Virus record (IMG/VR): IMGVR_UViG_3300042545_001900
Span: 1-35,108 of that record
DNA length: 35,108 nt
Origin: a virus
Direction: 5' to 3' (one strand)
Positions 27,658 through 35,104 of the stretch are shown piece by piece. Position 1 is the stretch's first letter, and each line of letters opens with the position of its first letter. The notes under the pieces are model-generated. The model ran no database searches and was not told where the DNA came from. It worked only from the letters and a program-made list of their open reading frames with translations. The translations under genes were made by a program, and so were the position numbers.

Positions 27658-28283
27658 AGTGCACCCCCAGCCGACAGCCCCTGACCAAAGGCCTCAGAGC
27701 GTCGAAAGTTGTCGCCTGAACCAATGTTCAGGTTAAGGATCAAGCGGTTGGCGCGGAATGCCTCGGCCCAGAGCGCCAGCACCTCGGGTGCGCCGTCGAT
27801 GGCCACGTCCGCGAGGTCGGCGTCGTAGCCGGTGCAGGACTCGTCGCAGCTCGGGTCGACCTCGTAGCGGTCGGGGCCCACCTCGATGAGTCCGCGGGTG
27901 CACAGGTAGCCGAGCGCCCGGAGCTGGTCCCCGGTGTGGTTGCCCTGGCGCCAGCGCTCGAGCCGGTCGCGCCGGTGCAGGGCGCCCGCACAGAGCACAG
28001 GCCACCAGCGGTCAGCGGAGCGCTCAGGCAGCGTGGTGGCCCACAGGTCGAGCACGCGCACACTGCGGATTGCTGCGGCCGTCGCGCGAATTGCACGCTG
28101 CAATGCGCGCGGATGCACCGGGCCGTCGAGCTCTACAGCGCGCAGCAGGCGCTCGGCGTGCGCGACCGCGGTGTCGCCGTGGTCGGGGTGGATGGGCAGC
28201 GCGTCTGCCGGCAGGAACGCCACGAGCAGCGTCTCGCTGATGAGGCGGCGGCACTCGCTGATGAGGTCGGTGCGGCTCAGCAT
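27654..28283 (-). CDS. 209-aa protein, unknown
   Basis: ATG at 28283 gives MLSRTDLISECRRLISE and overlaps the first operon gene by 7 nt; the longer frame to 28412 lies inside that gene and is rejected. Mostly helical: VAHAERLLRAVELDGPVH, then ALQRAIRATAAAIRSVRVLD. A loop DPSCDESCTGYD holds two cysteines, and the end NRLILNLNIGSGDNFRRSE is more beta-like. No family is recognised. Confidence 0.6.
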   Translation of the reverse strand: MLSRTDLISECRRLISETLLVAFLPADALPIHPDHGDTAVAHAERLLRAVELDGPVHPRALQRAIRATAAAIRSVRVLDLWATTLPERSADRWWPVLCAGALHRRDRLERWRQGNHTGDQLRALGYLCTRGLIEVGPDRYEVDPSCDESCTGYDADLADVAIDGAPEVLALWAEAFRANRLILNLNIGSGDNFRRSEAFGQGLSAGGAL

Positions 28284-28465
28284 GTGGCCACCTCCGCGCC
28301 CCAGCCGACCACCTCGTAGGCGAGGCGCTCGTATTCGGCCGCAGCGAACATCGCCGCGTCCAGGAAGGTCGGGAAGGCACGCGAAGCGCCGTCGAGGCAC
28401 CCCACGACCCACACGCCGTTTTCCCGCTTCAAGGTCACGCTCATGGCCACTTCTCCCTCGGGCAT
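28277..28465 (-). CDS. First gene of the leftward early operon, 62 aa, unknown
   Basis: ATG at 28465 (MPEGEVAMSVTL) has AAGGA eight bases upstream. ATG at 28444 has GGGAG and is a fair alternative. The protein is a small beta-then-helix unit (MSVTLKRENGVWVVGCLDGA then FPTFLDAAMFAAAEYERLAY). It starts about 113 nt after the likely transcription start of the leftward promoter. It may act early, for example in host takeover or as an anti-repressor; nothing in the sequence shows this. Confidence 0.6.
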   Translation of the reverse strand: MPEGEVAMSVTLKRENGVWVVGCLDGASRAFPTFLDAAMFAAAEYERLAYEVVGWGAEVATC

Positions 28466-28500
28466 GGTGCTGGTCCTTCGTTCAGGGGTCAACCAAAACT

Positions 28501-28582
28501 GCGAGCAATAACGAACACTTAGACGTGTTCGCAGTTGTTCGCAGACGCTCGCCAATGTTCGCGAACGCTCGCTATCGTTCGC
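28501..28582. promoter_or_regulatory. Array of GYTCGC units phased at 10 bp
   Basis: Six GYTCGC hexamers start at 28527, 28537, 28547, 28557, 28567 and 28577, exactly 10 bp apart. Two more in inverted orientation (GCGAGC at 28501-28506 and ACGAAC at 28511-28516) are also 10 bp apart. CGAACAC and GTGTTCG (28512-28518, 28525-28531) form a perfect dyad at the turn between the two sets, and GTTCGCGAAC (28557-28566) is a palindrome. The units lie on one face of the helix, just downstream of the leftward promoter start. Confidence 0.72.
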
Positions 28583-28674
28583 CTAGTTTAGGCGTCTTGC
28601 TATGACTCGTCAACTATGACGAACGCGCCTAAGTGACGCGCGTCACACCGGGTCTACGGCATGACGCCTAAGTG
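28516..28674. promoter_or_regulatory. Four copies of operator CGCCTAAGTG
   Basis: Copies are at 28626-28635 and 28665-28674 (plus strand, exact), 28588-28594 (inverted, core CGCCTAA) and 28516-28525 (inverted, 9 of 10). One overlaps the leftward -10 box and one lies just before the repressor gene's -10-like box. A 14-bp palindrome GTGACGCGCGTCAC (28633-28646) sits beside one copy. The likely ligand is the adjacent 87-aa HTH protein. Confidence 0.58.
28585..28613 (-). promoter_or_regulatory. Leftward early promoter
   Basis: On the minus strand TTGACG (28613-28608) and TAAACT (28590-28585) are separated by 17 bp, the only good -35/-10 pair seen in the control region. Transcription would start near 28578 and run into the early operon with a leader of about 113 nt. 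A CGCCTAA operator (28588-28594) overlaps the -10 box. Confidence 0.66.
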
Positions 28675-28680
28675 CGGCGC

Positions 28681-28686
28681 TACGAT
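28681..28686 (+). promoter_or_regulatory. -10-like box of the HTH repressor gene
   Basis: TACGAT lies 6 nt before the ATG at 28693, so the transcript would be leaderless or nearly so. No consensus -35 hexamer is seen at 16-18 bp; the CGCCTAAGTG operator occupies that interval. No ribosome site precedes the ATG. Confidence 0.45.
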
Positions 28687-28692
28687 CCGTGC

Positions 28693-28956
28693 ATGCTCGA
28701 CCACGTGCCGACACTTTCCGAGATTGAGCGCGAAGAGGGCGCACTGCGCCGATTGCGGTTGCTTGCGGCCCTCGAGGCCACCGGAGCGTCGCAGTCTGAC
28801 CTCGCTCGCAAGATGAACCTTGCGGGTGAGCGCACTGCTGTGACGACGGTGAATCGCTGGTGTCGAGGCAAGGCCGTCATGAGCGAAGCGACACTGCGCT
28901 ACGTGCTTACGGTTCTGGGTCTTGGGGCCGACTGGCAGCCACCGACGCCGCAATGA
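28693..28956 (+). CDS. 87-aa HTH repressor (lambda repressor-like fold)
   Basis: ATG at 28693 (MLDHVPTLSEIEREEGAL) is preferred to the GTG at 28672, which lies in the operator. LLAALEATGASQSDLARKM then VTTVNRWCRGKAVMSEATL match the XRE/lambda-type helix-turn-helix with Gln-Ser-Asp at the turn and the recognition helix near TTVNRW. There is no dimerisation or protease domain, so it is Cro-like in size. It is the only rightward gene at the divergent control region and likely represses the leftward promoter and itself, making it the best candidate lysogeny regulator. Confidence 0.72.
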   Translation: MLDHVPTLSEIEREEGALRRLRLLAALEATGASQSDLARKMNLAGERTAVTTVNRWCRGKAVMSEATLRYVLTVLGLGADWQPPTPQ

Positions 28957-28968
28957 CGTTGCAAAGCC

Positions 28969-29014
28969 GTTTTCCGGGCATCTATCCGGAGATTCCGGAT
29001 AGATGCCCCAAAAC
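28969..29014. repeat. Long inverted repeat after the repressor gene
   Basis: Arms GGGCATCTATCCGG (28976-28989) and CCGGATAGATGCCC (28995-29008) pair perfectly over 14 bp around AGATT. A further GTTTT/AAAAC pair extends the stem. There is no T-run after it on either strand, so it could terminate by a different route or be a protein-binding site. The gap 28957-29218 otherwise holds no gene. Confidence 0.6.
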
Positions 29015-29041
29015 GAAAAACCGCCGACTTTCGTCAGCGGT
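29009..29041 (-). terminator. Rho-independent terminator for leftward transcription
   Basis: On the minus strand ACCGC-TGAC-GAAA-GTCG-GCGGT (29041-29020, one internal mismatch) is followed by TTTTTCGTTTT. The GAAA tetraloop and T-run are classic. It would stop late leftward transcription, which ends at 29996, from running into the control region. Confidence 0.68.
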
Positions 29042-29206
29042 GAGGCCTCGCGGCAACAGGGGGGAGAAGTCTCCGCGAAGCCGGCGTCAGGCTACGCGCG
29101 TTCAGTGTGCAACGTCAACGCCAGACGCGACGGTGGCATTTTCCAGAAAAAACGTGGCGTGTTTCCGGTGTGTTACGCGCACGCTTTGCCGCAGTGCTGG
29201 TTCGGA

Positions 29207-29212
29207 TAGAGT
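29207..29212 (+). promoter_or_regulatory. -10-like box of the rightward moron cassette
   Basis: TAGAGT lies 6 nt before the GTG at 29219. Upstream TTGCCG is 15 bp away, a short but possible -35. The start codon would be the first or second base of the transcript. Confidence 0.42.
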
Positions 29213-29218
29213 GCCCAC

Positions 29219-29311
29219 GTGCGCCGTATCTCGTGGCAGCGGGCCGTCGTGGGCCTCGTCGTGACGCTGGTCGCCCTGGTGGCGGCCGGCGAGTTTTCTT
29301 TGTGGGGGTAG
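29219..29311 (+). CDS. 30-aa single-span membrane peptide
   Basis: GTG at 29219 and TAG at 29311, with the next gene's ATG 2 nt later. The peptide starts MRRISWQRAV and continues with about 18 hydrophobic residues (VVGLVVTLVALVAAG), ending EFSLWG. The basic start and single span predict an inner-membrane peptide with its C-terminus outside. It may be an accessory of the following pilin-like protein or a superinfection-exclusion peptide. It is short, so it could be a leader only. Confidence 0.45.
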   Translation: MRRISWQRAVVGLVVTLVALVAAGEFSLWG

Positions 29312-29313
29312 GA

Positions 29314-29733
29314 ATGTCGGAGCAGAAGAACGTGACGATGTGGACCATCGTCGGGGCGAACCTTGTCACAGCCGCCATCCTCGGCGCCGTTGCCTTCGCG
29401 ACGACGATACCGGGGCGGCTTGAAGCTTGGCGACTTGAGGACTGCGAGGCGCTGCAGGCGAAGGCTCGCGAGGAACTCAAAAAAATCTACATCGCCGAGT
29501 GGTCCTTCAAGTCCGACGGCGACGCCTACGGTGACCTCAAGAAAATCGGGTACACCCCAGACACGGCAGTGCCTTACGATTTTTCCATGGTGTTGACCGC
29601 TCCCGATGGCCCCTATGACCGCCCGGGGTTCATCGCGCGCGCCATCGGTCAGGGCGCCATGCAGCGTGACGAGTGGACGCTGACCGACGACGACAAGCTC
29701 ACAAACAAGTCGAACGCCTGCCGCAAGGAGTGA
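29314..29733 (+). CDS. Type IV pilin-like membrane protein lacking a prepilin site
   Basis: 139 aa; ATG at 29314 with a GGGGGTAGGA run upstream. Residues 8-32 are a hydrophobic helix ending ATTIPGRLEAW, the AIP position of pilins. Next, ALQAKAREELKKIYIAEWSF then GDAYGDLKKIGYTPD aligns with the alpha1-loop and globular start of deltaproteobacterial pilins (SEAKTNLKAIYTA..SY type). The end DEWTLTDDDKLTNKSNAC resembles the last beta strands and Cys. The GFTLIE cleavage motif is absent. It probably stays in the inner membrane and may block pilus assembly, or act as a decoy. Confidence 0.6.
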   Translation: MSEQKNVTMWTIVGANLVTAAILGAVAFATTIPGRLEAWRLEDCEALQAKAREELKKIYIAEWSFKSDGDAYGDLKKIGYTPDTAVPYDFSMVLTAPDGPYDRPGFIARAIGQGAMQRDEWTLTDDDKLTNKSNACRKE

Positions 29734-29735
29734 TC

Positions 29736-29999
29736 ATGAACCGCTTCGCCTTCGCCTTCGCCTTCGCCCTGGCTGCTTGTGGCCCCGAGCTTGTCGAGGA
29801 GTCGCCAGCGCTCGGCGCTTGCGCAGTGTCATGCTTCGGAGACGGCGGCGAAAGCAGATGGACGGAAGATGCGACAGCATCGCCCGCCAAGACCTGCTGC
29901 GACTGTCGCCGCAGCGTTGCTGAGAACGCCGCAGAAGTGTGCGACGGCCCTGTTTCCGACGGAGCAGAGGACCAATGCGGCGAGTGCAACGACCTCTAG
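29736..29999 (+). CDS. Cys-rich outer-membrane-type lipoprotein
   Basis: 87 aa; ATG at 29736 with AAGGAG upstream. The signal peptide MNRFAFAFAFALAAC ends in a lipobox LAAC (Cys15), so a mature lipoprotein is anchored after cleavage. The mature part has nine further cysteines (GACAVSCFGDGG, KTCCDCRRS, EVCDG, QCGECNDL) and is acidic. Small Cys-rich lipoproteins of this kind are common in myxobacteria. Phage lipoproteins often block receptors after infection, which is a possible role. Its stop overlaps tail to tail with the minus-strand gene at 29996. Confidence 0.65.
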   Translation: MNRFAFAFAFALAACGPELVEESPALGACAVSCFGDGGESRWTEDATASPAKTCCDCRRSVAENAAEVCDGPVSDGAEDQCGECNDL

Positions 30000-30658
30000 C
30001 CAGGGAACGTGAGGCCGTGGCGACGCTTGACGACGACGGCGAACATCAGGCTGTGGACCTCAAGCGTCCGCGTGCCTGACAGCCGCTGCCATGACATCTC
30101 GATGTCGTTGGCTTCAGGCACGAACGGGAACAGCGTCGTCTCGGGATACTGCGTCGACGTCGTTGTGTTGATGGCGCGGTCGATGACTGTCGTCGTGCCA
30201 TTGCTGCGGTTCTTCACCTGAATGCGGAACACCGACGACGTGCCAGCGCTGGCCGTGCCTCGCCAAAAGAGCCCGAGCTGTGACAGCGGCGCGGTGCCGT
30301 CGGGATAGCGGCGGTGAGGGCGGTTCCAGATGCGCCACGGCGTCGCTGCTGCCGTGTCGGCGATGGCGCTCCACGGGTTGGTGGGCTGCACACCGGCACC
30401 GCTTCGGCCCTGCCACCAGGCGACCGGAAGCAGCAGGCACGGGCCGAACGGTGGCCCCGACATATCGATGCCGACGAGGCCTTGCGGGTTGCTCGGCACC
30501 GCCGCCAGCTCGCCGTCGACGGCAGACGCGCCGTGCAGCATCTCCCACAGATGCCGGTCGCGGCCTGCGAGGGACTGCGCGATTTCGCTGTAAGCGCCCG
30601 CGTGCGCGGAAGACATCGACGGCGGACGCGCGAACGGGAAGTAGATTCTCGACGTCAT
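29996..30658 (-). CDS. Last gene of the tail operon, 220 aa, unknown structural
   Basis: ATG at 30658 overlaps the upstream stop (ATGA). The sequence is Trp- and Pro-rich and beta-like (LFWRGTASAGTSSVFRIQV, TQYPETTLFPFVPEAND, TRTLEVHSLMFAVVVK). It is the final gene in the tail module, where receptor-binding or tail-tip proteins are common, but no receptor-binding motif is seen. It converges on the lipoprotein gene. Confidence 0.52.
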   Translation of the reverse strand: MTSRIYFPFARPPSMSSAHAGAYSEIAQSLAGRDRHLWEMLHGASAVDGELAAVPSNPQGLVGIDMSGPPFGPCLLLPVAWWQGRSGAGVQPTNPWSAIADTAAATPWRIWNRPHRRYPDGTAPLSQLGLFWRGTASAGTSSVFRIQVKNRSNGTTTVIDRAINTTTSTQYPETTLFPFVPEANDIEMSWQRLSGTRTLEVHSLMFAVVVKRRHGLTFPG

Positions 30659-32055
30659 TCTTCAATCCAGACTGCCGCCGTGAGCAGGCAGTAGTTGAGG
30701 GGGTCGAAGATGCCAGCGGCCTGCGACAGAAACACCCGTAGGCGAGCGACGGAGCTGTCCCGAGGAAACGCGAGCCCGGTGCCCTGGGCGATACCGAGGA
30801 AGGTTGCGCCGGTGAGCGCTGTGGGTGTCACCAGGGCCGACGCCGCGGAGCCCTCAATCTGCGTCTGCGCTCGCACGTTGGTGAAGCCCACGGCGCTCGA
30901 CTGGCCGACGAGCACCGCCCACCGCATCGTGCCTGACGGGACGTCGGGACATTGAGAGCGCCCGCTGCCGAGCTCTACGGATGCCGACGACGTGGCATAC
31001 GGCGCGAAAGCCTGACGTGCTGCCACGCTCGCAGGTGTCGCCGGGTCGACGAGGTAGCCGCCGTTCGACTTGATGCCGCCGTAGTTGTGCGATGCCACAG
31101 GGATTTTCGGAAGGGGCTCGTTGGCGAAGGTGCGACGCGTGAAGGCCCGGAAGCGGTCGCGTGACGGCGACGACAGCGCGCTTTCGGTGTGCGTGTATGT
31201 CGCGTTCCCGAAGGCGGGCGCGCCCGTGACGGACTCAGCGAGGCCGTTGAGATTCGCATCGAGTCGCGAGGTGTGAAACCCGGTGATGGCCTCCTCAACC
31301 GCGAAGATGCTGTCGTCCATCTGCTGGAAGAACAACGCCTGCGACGCCGTCGGCGCCTGCACAGGGGCTTCGTTGGTCGCGCCGTGCTGGTAAACCTGCG
31401 TCGACGTCGCGCCACGGGCGAAGCGCACGGTGACCGACTCGAGGATTGCCGTCTCATCATACGCAACGCCGTCAACGACATATGTCGCTGATGCTTGGCC
31501 AAGGTCGAGGACCAGCAATGCAAGGCCAGCAGCACAACCGCGAAACCGAGCGCGACACTCCAGGCGATTGCCACCACTCCCAGCTGCGCCGCCCGTGCCC
31601 GGCCCCTGAGCCGTAATTGCCGCCGTCAATGAGTCCCCGACCGCGACCGTGTAGTTCGTTGGCGACGACAGCCTGCACACTGGCGCGAAAACCCCGAGGT
31701 CGACCGCGACACGACGGAAGACGACATCGACGTCGACGTCTTCTTCGCCGGGAGGGATGTACACGAGCCACGGGAACAGCAGGCGGTTGGCGTCGCGCCC
31801 TCCGTTCTTGGAGTTTCCTGCGTCGAGCTTGAGGTCTTTGCGCACCAGCTGGTTGACGGGCGGAATGCCTAACGGGCACCCGCGACCCGGTCCGCTGTGG
31901 TCGATGGAGTTGGCCACGGTCTTGTCCGTGATGCGCTCCAGCATCGCCGCGGCGTCGCCCTGGACGTTCTTCAGCGTCGACGTCAGCGTGACGGCGCCGG
32001 TGTCGACCTCGTAGAGACTGGCGCCCTGAAACGTTGCATTTTTGACGATTGCCAT
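30655..32055 (-). CDS. Tail structural protein, 466 aa, unknown
   Basis: ATG at 32055 overlaps the preceding stop (TGATG); the GTG at 32064 adds only three residues. The protein is largely beta with Ala/Thr/Val, and has a region PWLVYIPPGEEDVDVDVVFR then an internal hydrophobic strand FRGCAAGLALLVLDLG. Its place after a large tail-tip type protein suggests a baseplate or fibre role. No enzymatic motif is seen. Confidence 0.55.
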   Translation of the reverse strand: MAIVKNATFQGASLYEVDTGAVTLTSTLKNVQGDAAAMLERITDKTVANSIDHSGPGRGCPLGIPPVNQLVRKDLKLDAGNSKNGGRDANRLLFPWLVYIPPGEEDVDVDVVFRRVAVDLGVFAPVCRLSSPTNYTVAVGDSLTAAITAQGPGTGGAAGSGGNRLECRARFRGCAAGLALLVLDLGQASATYVVDGVAYDETAILESVTVRFARGATSTQVYQHGATNEAPVQAPTASQALFFQQMDDSIFAVEEAITGFHTSRLDANLNGLAESVTGAPAFGNATYTHTESALSSPSRDRFRAFTRRTFANEPLPKIPVASHNYGGIKSNGGYLVDPATPASVAARQAFAPYATSSASVELGSGRSQCPDVPSGTMRWAVLVGQSSAVGFTNVRAQTQIEGSAASALVTPTALTGATFLGIAQGTGLAFPRDSSVARLRVFLSQAAGIFDPLNYCLLTAAVWIEE

Positions 32056-34355
32056 CAGCGCCACCTTGACGGCGATGAGCCGCCATCGTTGTACGTGTAG
32101 TCGGACGGCGAGAAGCCATCCGCCGAAGCTCCACCCGACGACGTCGCCAGCATCAGCACCCAGCCAGCAGTGAGCGGGGTGGAGCCGCCGAGGTCGTTGA
32201 CGACCATGGTCAACGACGTCGAAATGCTCACGACCTCAAGCCCGAGGCCGACCGTGATGTTGTTGACGGGGTCGTAGACCCTGAGCAAGTCGCCGGGACG
32301 GAAAGAGGATGTCGGGGTTGTTGGCGACGAAATCCCGAAGGCCGTCGTCGACAACGCCACAGTGCCGGCGGAGTAGCCGCTTACGACGGCGAACGGCGCG
32401 AAGTGGAAGAGCCGCTCAGCGACGAGCACCGTCAGGTCGACCGTCATCGACTGCCAGTCAGGCTGTCGCTCGACGATGACGCCTTGAGCTTCAGCGAGTG
32501 ACGCGCCACGGAAGTCAGACACCGACGGCATCGCAAATGCCACGAAGTCGCCGAGTTGCCGGTCGAGGTGCTTTGCCGACGCCGTGAACGTGAGCAGCAG
32601 CGAGCCACCGCGGCTGTCGAGCATCAGCCGGCGAAACGCAGGCAGCAGGGAGTCGAATGCCATCGCCTCGCGCGTCAGCGTGCCGTCACCCGTCGTCGCC
32701 ACCGGGGTCACGACGATGTCGCGCGACTCGACGACAAGCGTGTTCTCGGTGTCGCCGTAGGTTGCAGCAATCTCCTCGTCGATGATGTCGATGCTTGCTT
32801 CGCTTTCGCCGTCGACGGGGTCGTAGTTGCACTCAACACGAACGCGGCTGTAGATGGCGCCCTCGTCGACAGTCGTCTCAATGTCGCCAATGACGTCCGC
32901 CTCCGCGATGGTGGCCGATGCGCCCACACGCTGGTCGAGCAACGGCGTGAACACAAGCTCGCCAGCAGCGTTGAAGATGGCCGCCGTGTTCGTCGCGCGG
33001 CAGAAGTCGCGCAGCAGCTCGCCCACGGGGATTTCCTCGTCGATGACCCATGTCCACGGAATGGGCGACGTCGCGGCGAGTGCGCTGCCTACGTCGATTT
33101 CACTTGCATCGATGCCGGCGCCGAAGCGCAGCGTTGGCCCGCCTTGTACGTCCGCCTCAATGCCGGGCAGGACGTCGTAGACGCCGTTCGCGCCGTCGCC
33201 CAGGCGTGAGGTGAGCGCCTGCAGCAGCAGCAGCGAAGGCGTGTCGCCATCGAGCACCGCGATGTGTTTCGCGTGCGTGACGGTCGGCCGTCCCTCATCG
33301 GCGACGTCGAACAGCCCGAGGTAGCCGAACAGGTTCGGCCCGTCGGTGCGCCCTGTTGCGCGCACGATGACGTTGAAGCCTGTCGGCGGGAGGTCGAGCA
33401 CTTCGGCGAGGTCGTGGACGTGCGGGCCGTTGTAGCTCTGCACCACGCCGTTCACCGTGACGCCGACGTCGCCGCCGTCGGTGCGGAACATCACCTGTGT
33501 CGTGCGCGTGCCAAGCGGGAACTGCGAGGCAGAGCCGGCTGGCAGCGTGAACGTCACGCCGTCGTAAGCCGTCGTGGACTGCGCAGCGAACGGCCGACCG
33601 AAGGTGTTTTCAATCTCGCGAATGCCCGTGCCGAGCTTGCGCCGAGCGATTTCGTCGCTCAGGTGTGAGCAGCGCAGCTCCCACCGGCCGCGGCCCTTGT
33701 CGATGGGGCCAGCCTCGAGGCGGAACGTCGCAAGGCTCTCACTGCCGAACAGCACATCGGGCGCGCCGTCGTCGTCGAGAAACTGCACCGTCAGGCGAAC
33801 GCGTCGCCCGAGCCACGACGGCGGCACGAGGTACACACCGTTGCCCGTCTCCGCCCCACCTCGATGCGCTTGTGCCTTGCTGCCCCATGCGCCGCGCGTG
33901 CAGCCCGTCAGCGTCGTCGCTGTCTTGCCGGTGTACTGGATGGTTTCGCTGCCGACGTAGACGACGCCCGACGACGGCAGGGGCGTGGTGTCAAACACTG
34001 GCAGCGTCGTCGCCGTCTTGCTCACGAGTGCGGTGACGAACGTCGACCGGAACGACCGCACGGAGAACAGCGACCGCAGCAGGTTGTTCCTGTCCTGCAC
34101 GACGATGGTCGCCCCACCGCCGACCTGCATGCGCTGCTGTCGGTCCAGGATGGTCCGCGACTCCTCGACGGAGACGAGCAGGCCACGGCCATCGAGGCGA
34201 GGCGAGGCGGGTGCGCCACCTGCCATCGACCCGGTGAAATCCAGCGGCACGCCGTCGATGCTGACGACGACAACGGCCGACTTCGACGACAGCGAGGTGA
34301 GGCGCGAGGTCAGGAGGCTCAAGGCGTCACCCACTTTTCGAAGGACATCGGCCAC
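32055..34355 (-). CDS. Tail-tip / baseplate hub-like protein, 766 aa
   Basis: GTG at 34355 overlaps the upstream gene by 37 nt. A TTG at 34322 would give a TTGA overlap in keeping with the rest of the genome, so the start is uncertain. The sequence starts after about 20 residues with SAVVVVSIDGVPLDF and VSVEESRTILDRQQRM, then RVRLTVQFLDDDG and WTWVIDEEIPVGELLRDFC. This layout, with many beta strands, is like tail hub proteins that dock the fibre and tube. The C-terminus (SRWR) couples to the next gene by TGATG. It is the largest tail gene after the tape measure. Confidence 0.58.
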   Translation of the reverse strand: MADVLRKVGDALSLLTSRLTSLSSKSAVVVVSIDGVPLDFTGSMAGGAPASPRLDGRGLLVSVEESRTILDRQQRMQVGGGATIVVQDRNNLLRSLFSVRSFRSTFVTALVSKTATTLPVFDTTPLPSSGVVYVGSETIQYTGKTATTLTGCTRGAWGSKAQAHRGGAETGNGVYLVPPSWLGRRVRLTVQFLDDDGAPDVLFGSESLATFRLEAGPIDKGRGRWELRCSHLSDEIARRKLGTGIREIENTFGRPFAAQSTTAYDGVTFTLPAGSASQFPLGTRTTQVMFRTDGGDVGVTVNGVVQSYNGPHVHDLAEVLDLPPTGFNVIVRATGRTDGPNLFGYLGLFDVADEGRPTVTHAKHIAVLDGDTPSLLLLQALTSRLGDGANGVYDVLPGIEADVQGGPTLRFGAGIDASEIDVGSALAATSPIPWTWVIDEEIPVGELLRDFCRATNTAAIFNAAGELVFTPLLDQRVGASATIAEADVIGDIETTVDEGAIYSRVRVECNYDPVDGESEASIDIIDEEIAATYGDTENTLVVESRDIVVTPVATTGDGTLTREAMAFDSLLPAFRRLMLDSRGGSLLLTFTASAKHLDRQLGDFVAFAMPSVSDFRGASLAEAQGVIVERQPDWQSMTVDLTVLVAERLFHFAPFAVVSGYSAGTVALSTTAFGISSPTTPTSSFRPGDLLRVYDPVNNITVGLGLEVVSISTSLTMVVNDLGGSTPLTAGWVLMLATSSGGASADGFSPSDYTYNDGGSSPSRWR

Positions 34356-35104
34356 GAGTAGATCGGCGTCCCCGGCCCGAGTCGAGTGGGGCCGACGCTC
34401 TGCCGCGTGGCGAGGTCAGCCACCCACTGTCCAGGCAAGTCGGTGACCGCGAAGGTGGTCGGGTCGATGCGCGCGAGCTCGAGCACCGGAGCGCTGCGAA
34501 TTCGCCGCCAGAAAGCCTCCCACGTGGCGTTGGGGTCCGTCGGATTCGCCTCCTGCCACACACGCCGTCGAGCGACGTAGGCCACCGCCCAGCGGTAACG
34601 CTCCCACGCGTCGGACTGCGCGCCCGCCGACAGCGCGCCACCACGGGAAGGCGCTTCGCCGAACACTTCGCCGGTGAAGTCGGGCTCGTCGGTGGTGAGC
34701 ATGTCGTTGCTCACCCAGATGCCCGACGGCGACAGCGTGGACACCTTCGGGGCGGTCGTCGTCGCGTCTGTGACGTTTGCGAAACCGATGGCGTGCAGGG
34801 GGAACGTGGTCGCGACGTCGGCGCCGTCGATGCGGAAAGCGTCGGCCCCTGTGAGTCGGGTGATGGTGACGACGCCCGTCGGCAATGCAGCGAGCACGGA
34901 CACCGACAGCGTGACGCTGTACGTGTTGACGCTGGCGGTCGCCGCCTCGAGGGCGGTGAGCACGGCGGCAAGCAGGCCCCCTGTGCCGCGCAGGAAGTAA
35001 ACCCCCGGGGCGACGACCGCGCTGCCCGTGGTGGCTCCCTCGCGGAAGCGGATGACGTTGTTCGACGACGTGATGGTGATGGCTCGACGAAGCAGTGGGT
35101 ACAT
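34319..35104 (-). CDS. Distal tail-type protein, 261 aa
   Basis: ATG at 35104 directly follows the tape-measure stop across the circle junction (TGATG, as at 52). The order tape measure then this gene is that of distal tail (Dit-like) proteins, which form the ring between tube and hub. The first half is beta (NVIRFREGATTGSAVVAPG, NTYSVTLSVSVLAALPTG), and the second half is mixed with a helix DAWERYRWAVAYVARRRVW. The call rests on position; sequence similarity is not clear. Confidence 0.48.
   Translation of the reverse strand: MYPLLRRAITITSSNNVIRFREGATTGSAVVAPGVYFLRGTGGLLAAVLTALEAATASVNTYSVTLSVSVLAALPTGVVTITRLTGADAFRIDGADVATTFPLHAIGFANVTDATTTAPKVSTLSPSGIWVSNDMLTTDEPDFTGEVFGEAPSRGGALSAGAQSDAWERYRWAVAYVARRRVWQEANPTDPNATWEAFWRRIRSAPVLELARIDPTTFAVTDLPGQWVADLATRQSVGPTRLGPGTPIYSWPMSFEKWVTP

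Noticed and set aside
29003-29209. 68-aa plus-strand frame upstream of the moron cassette
   Set aside because: It starts inside the terminator hairpins and has no ribosome site or recognisable pattern.
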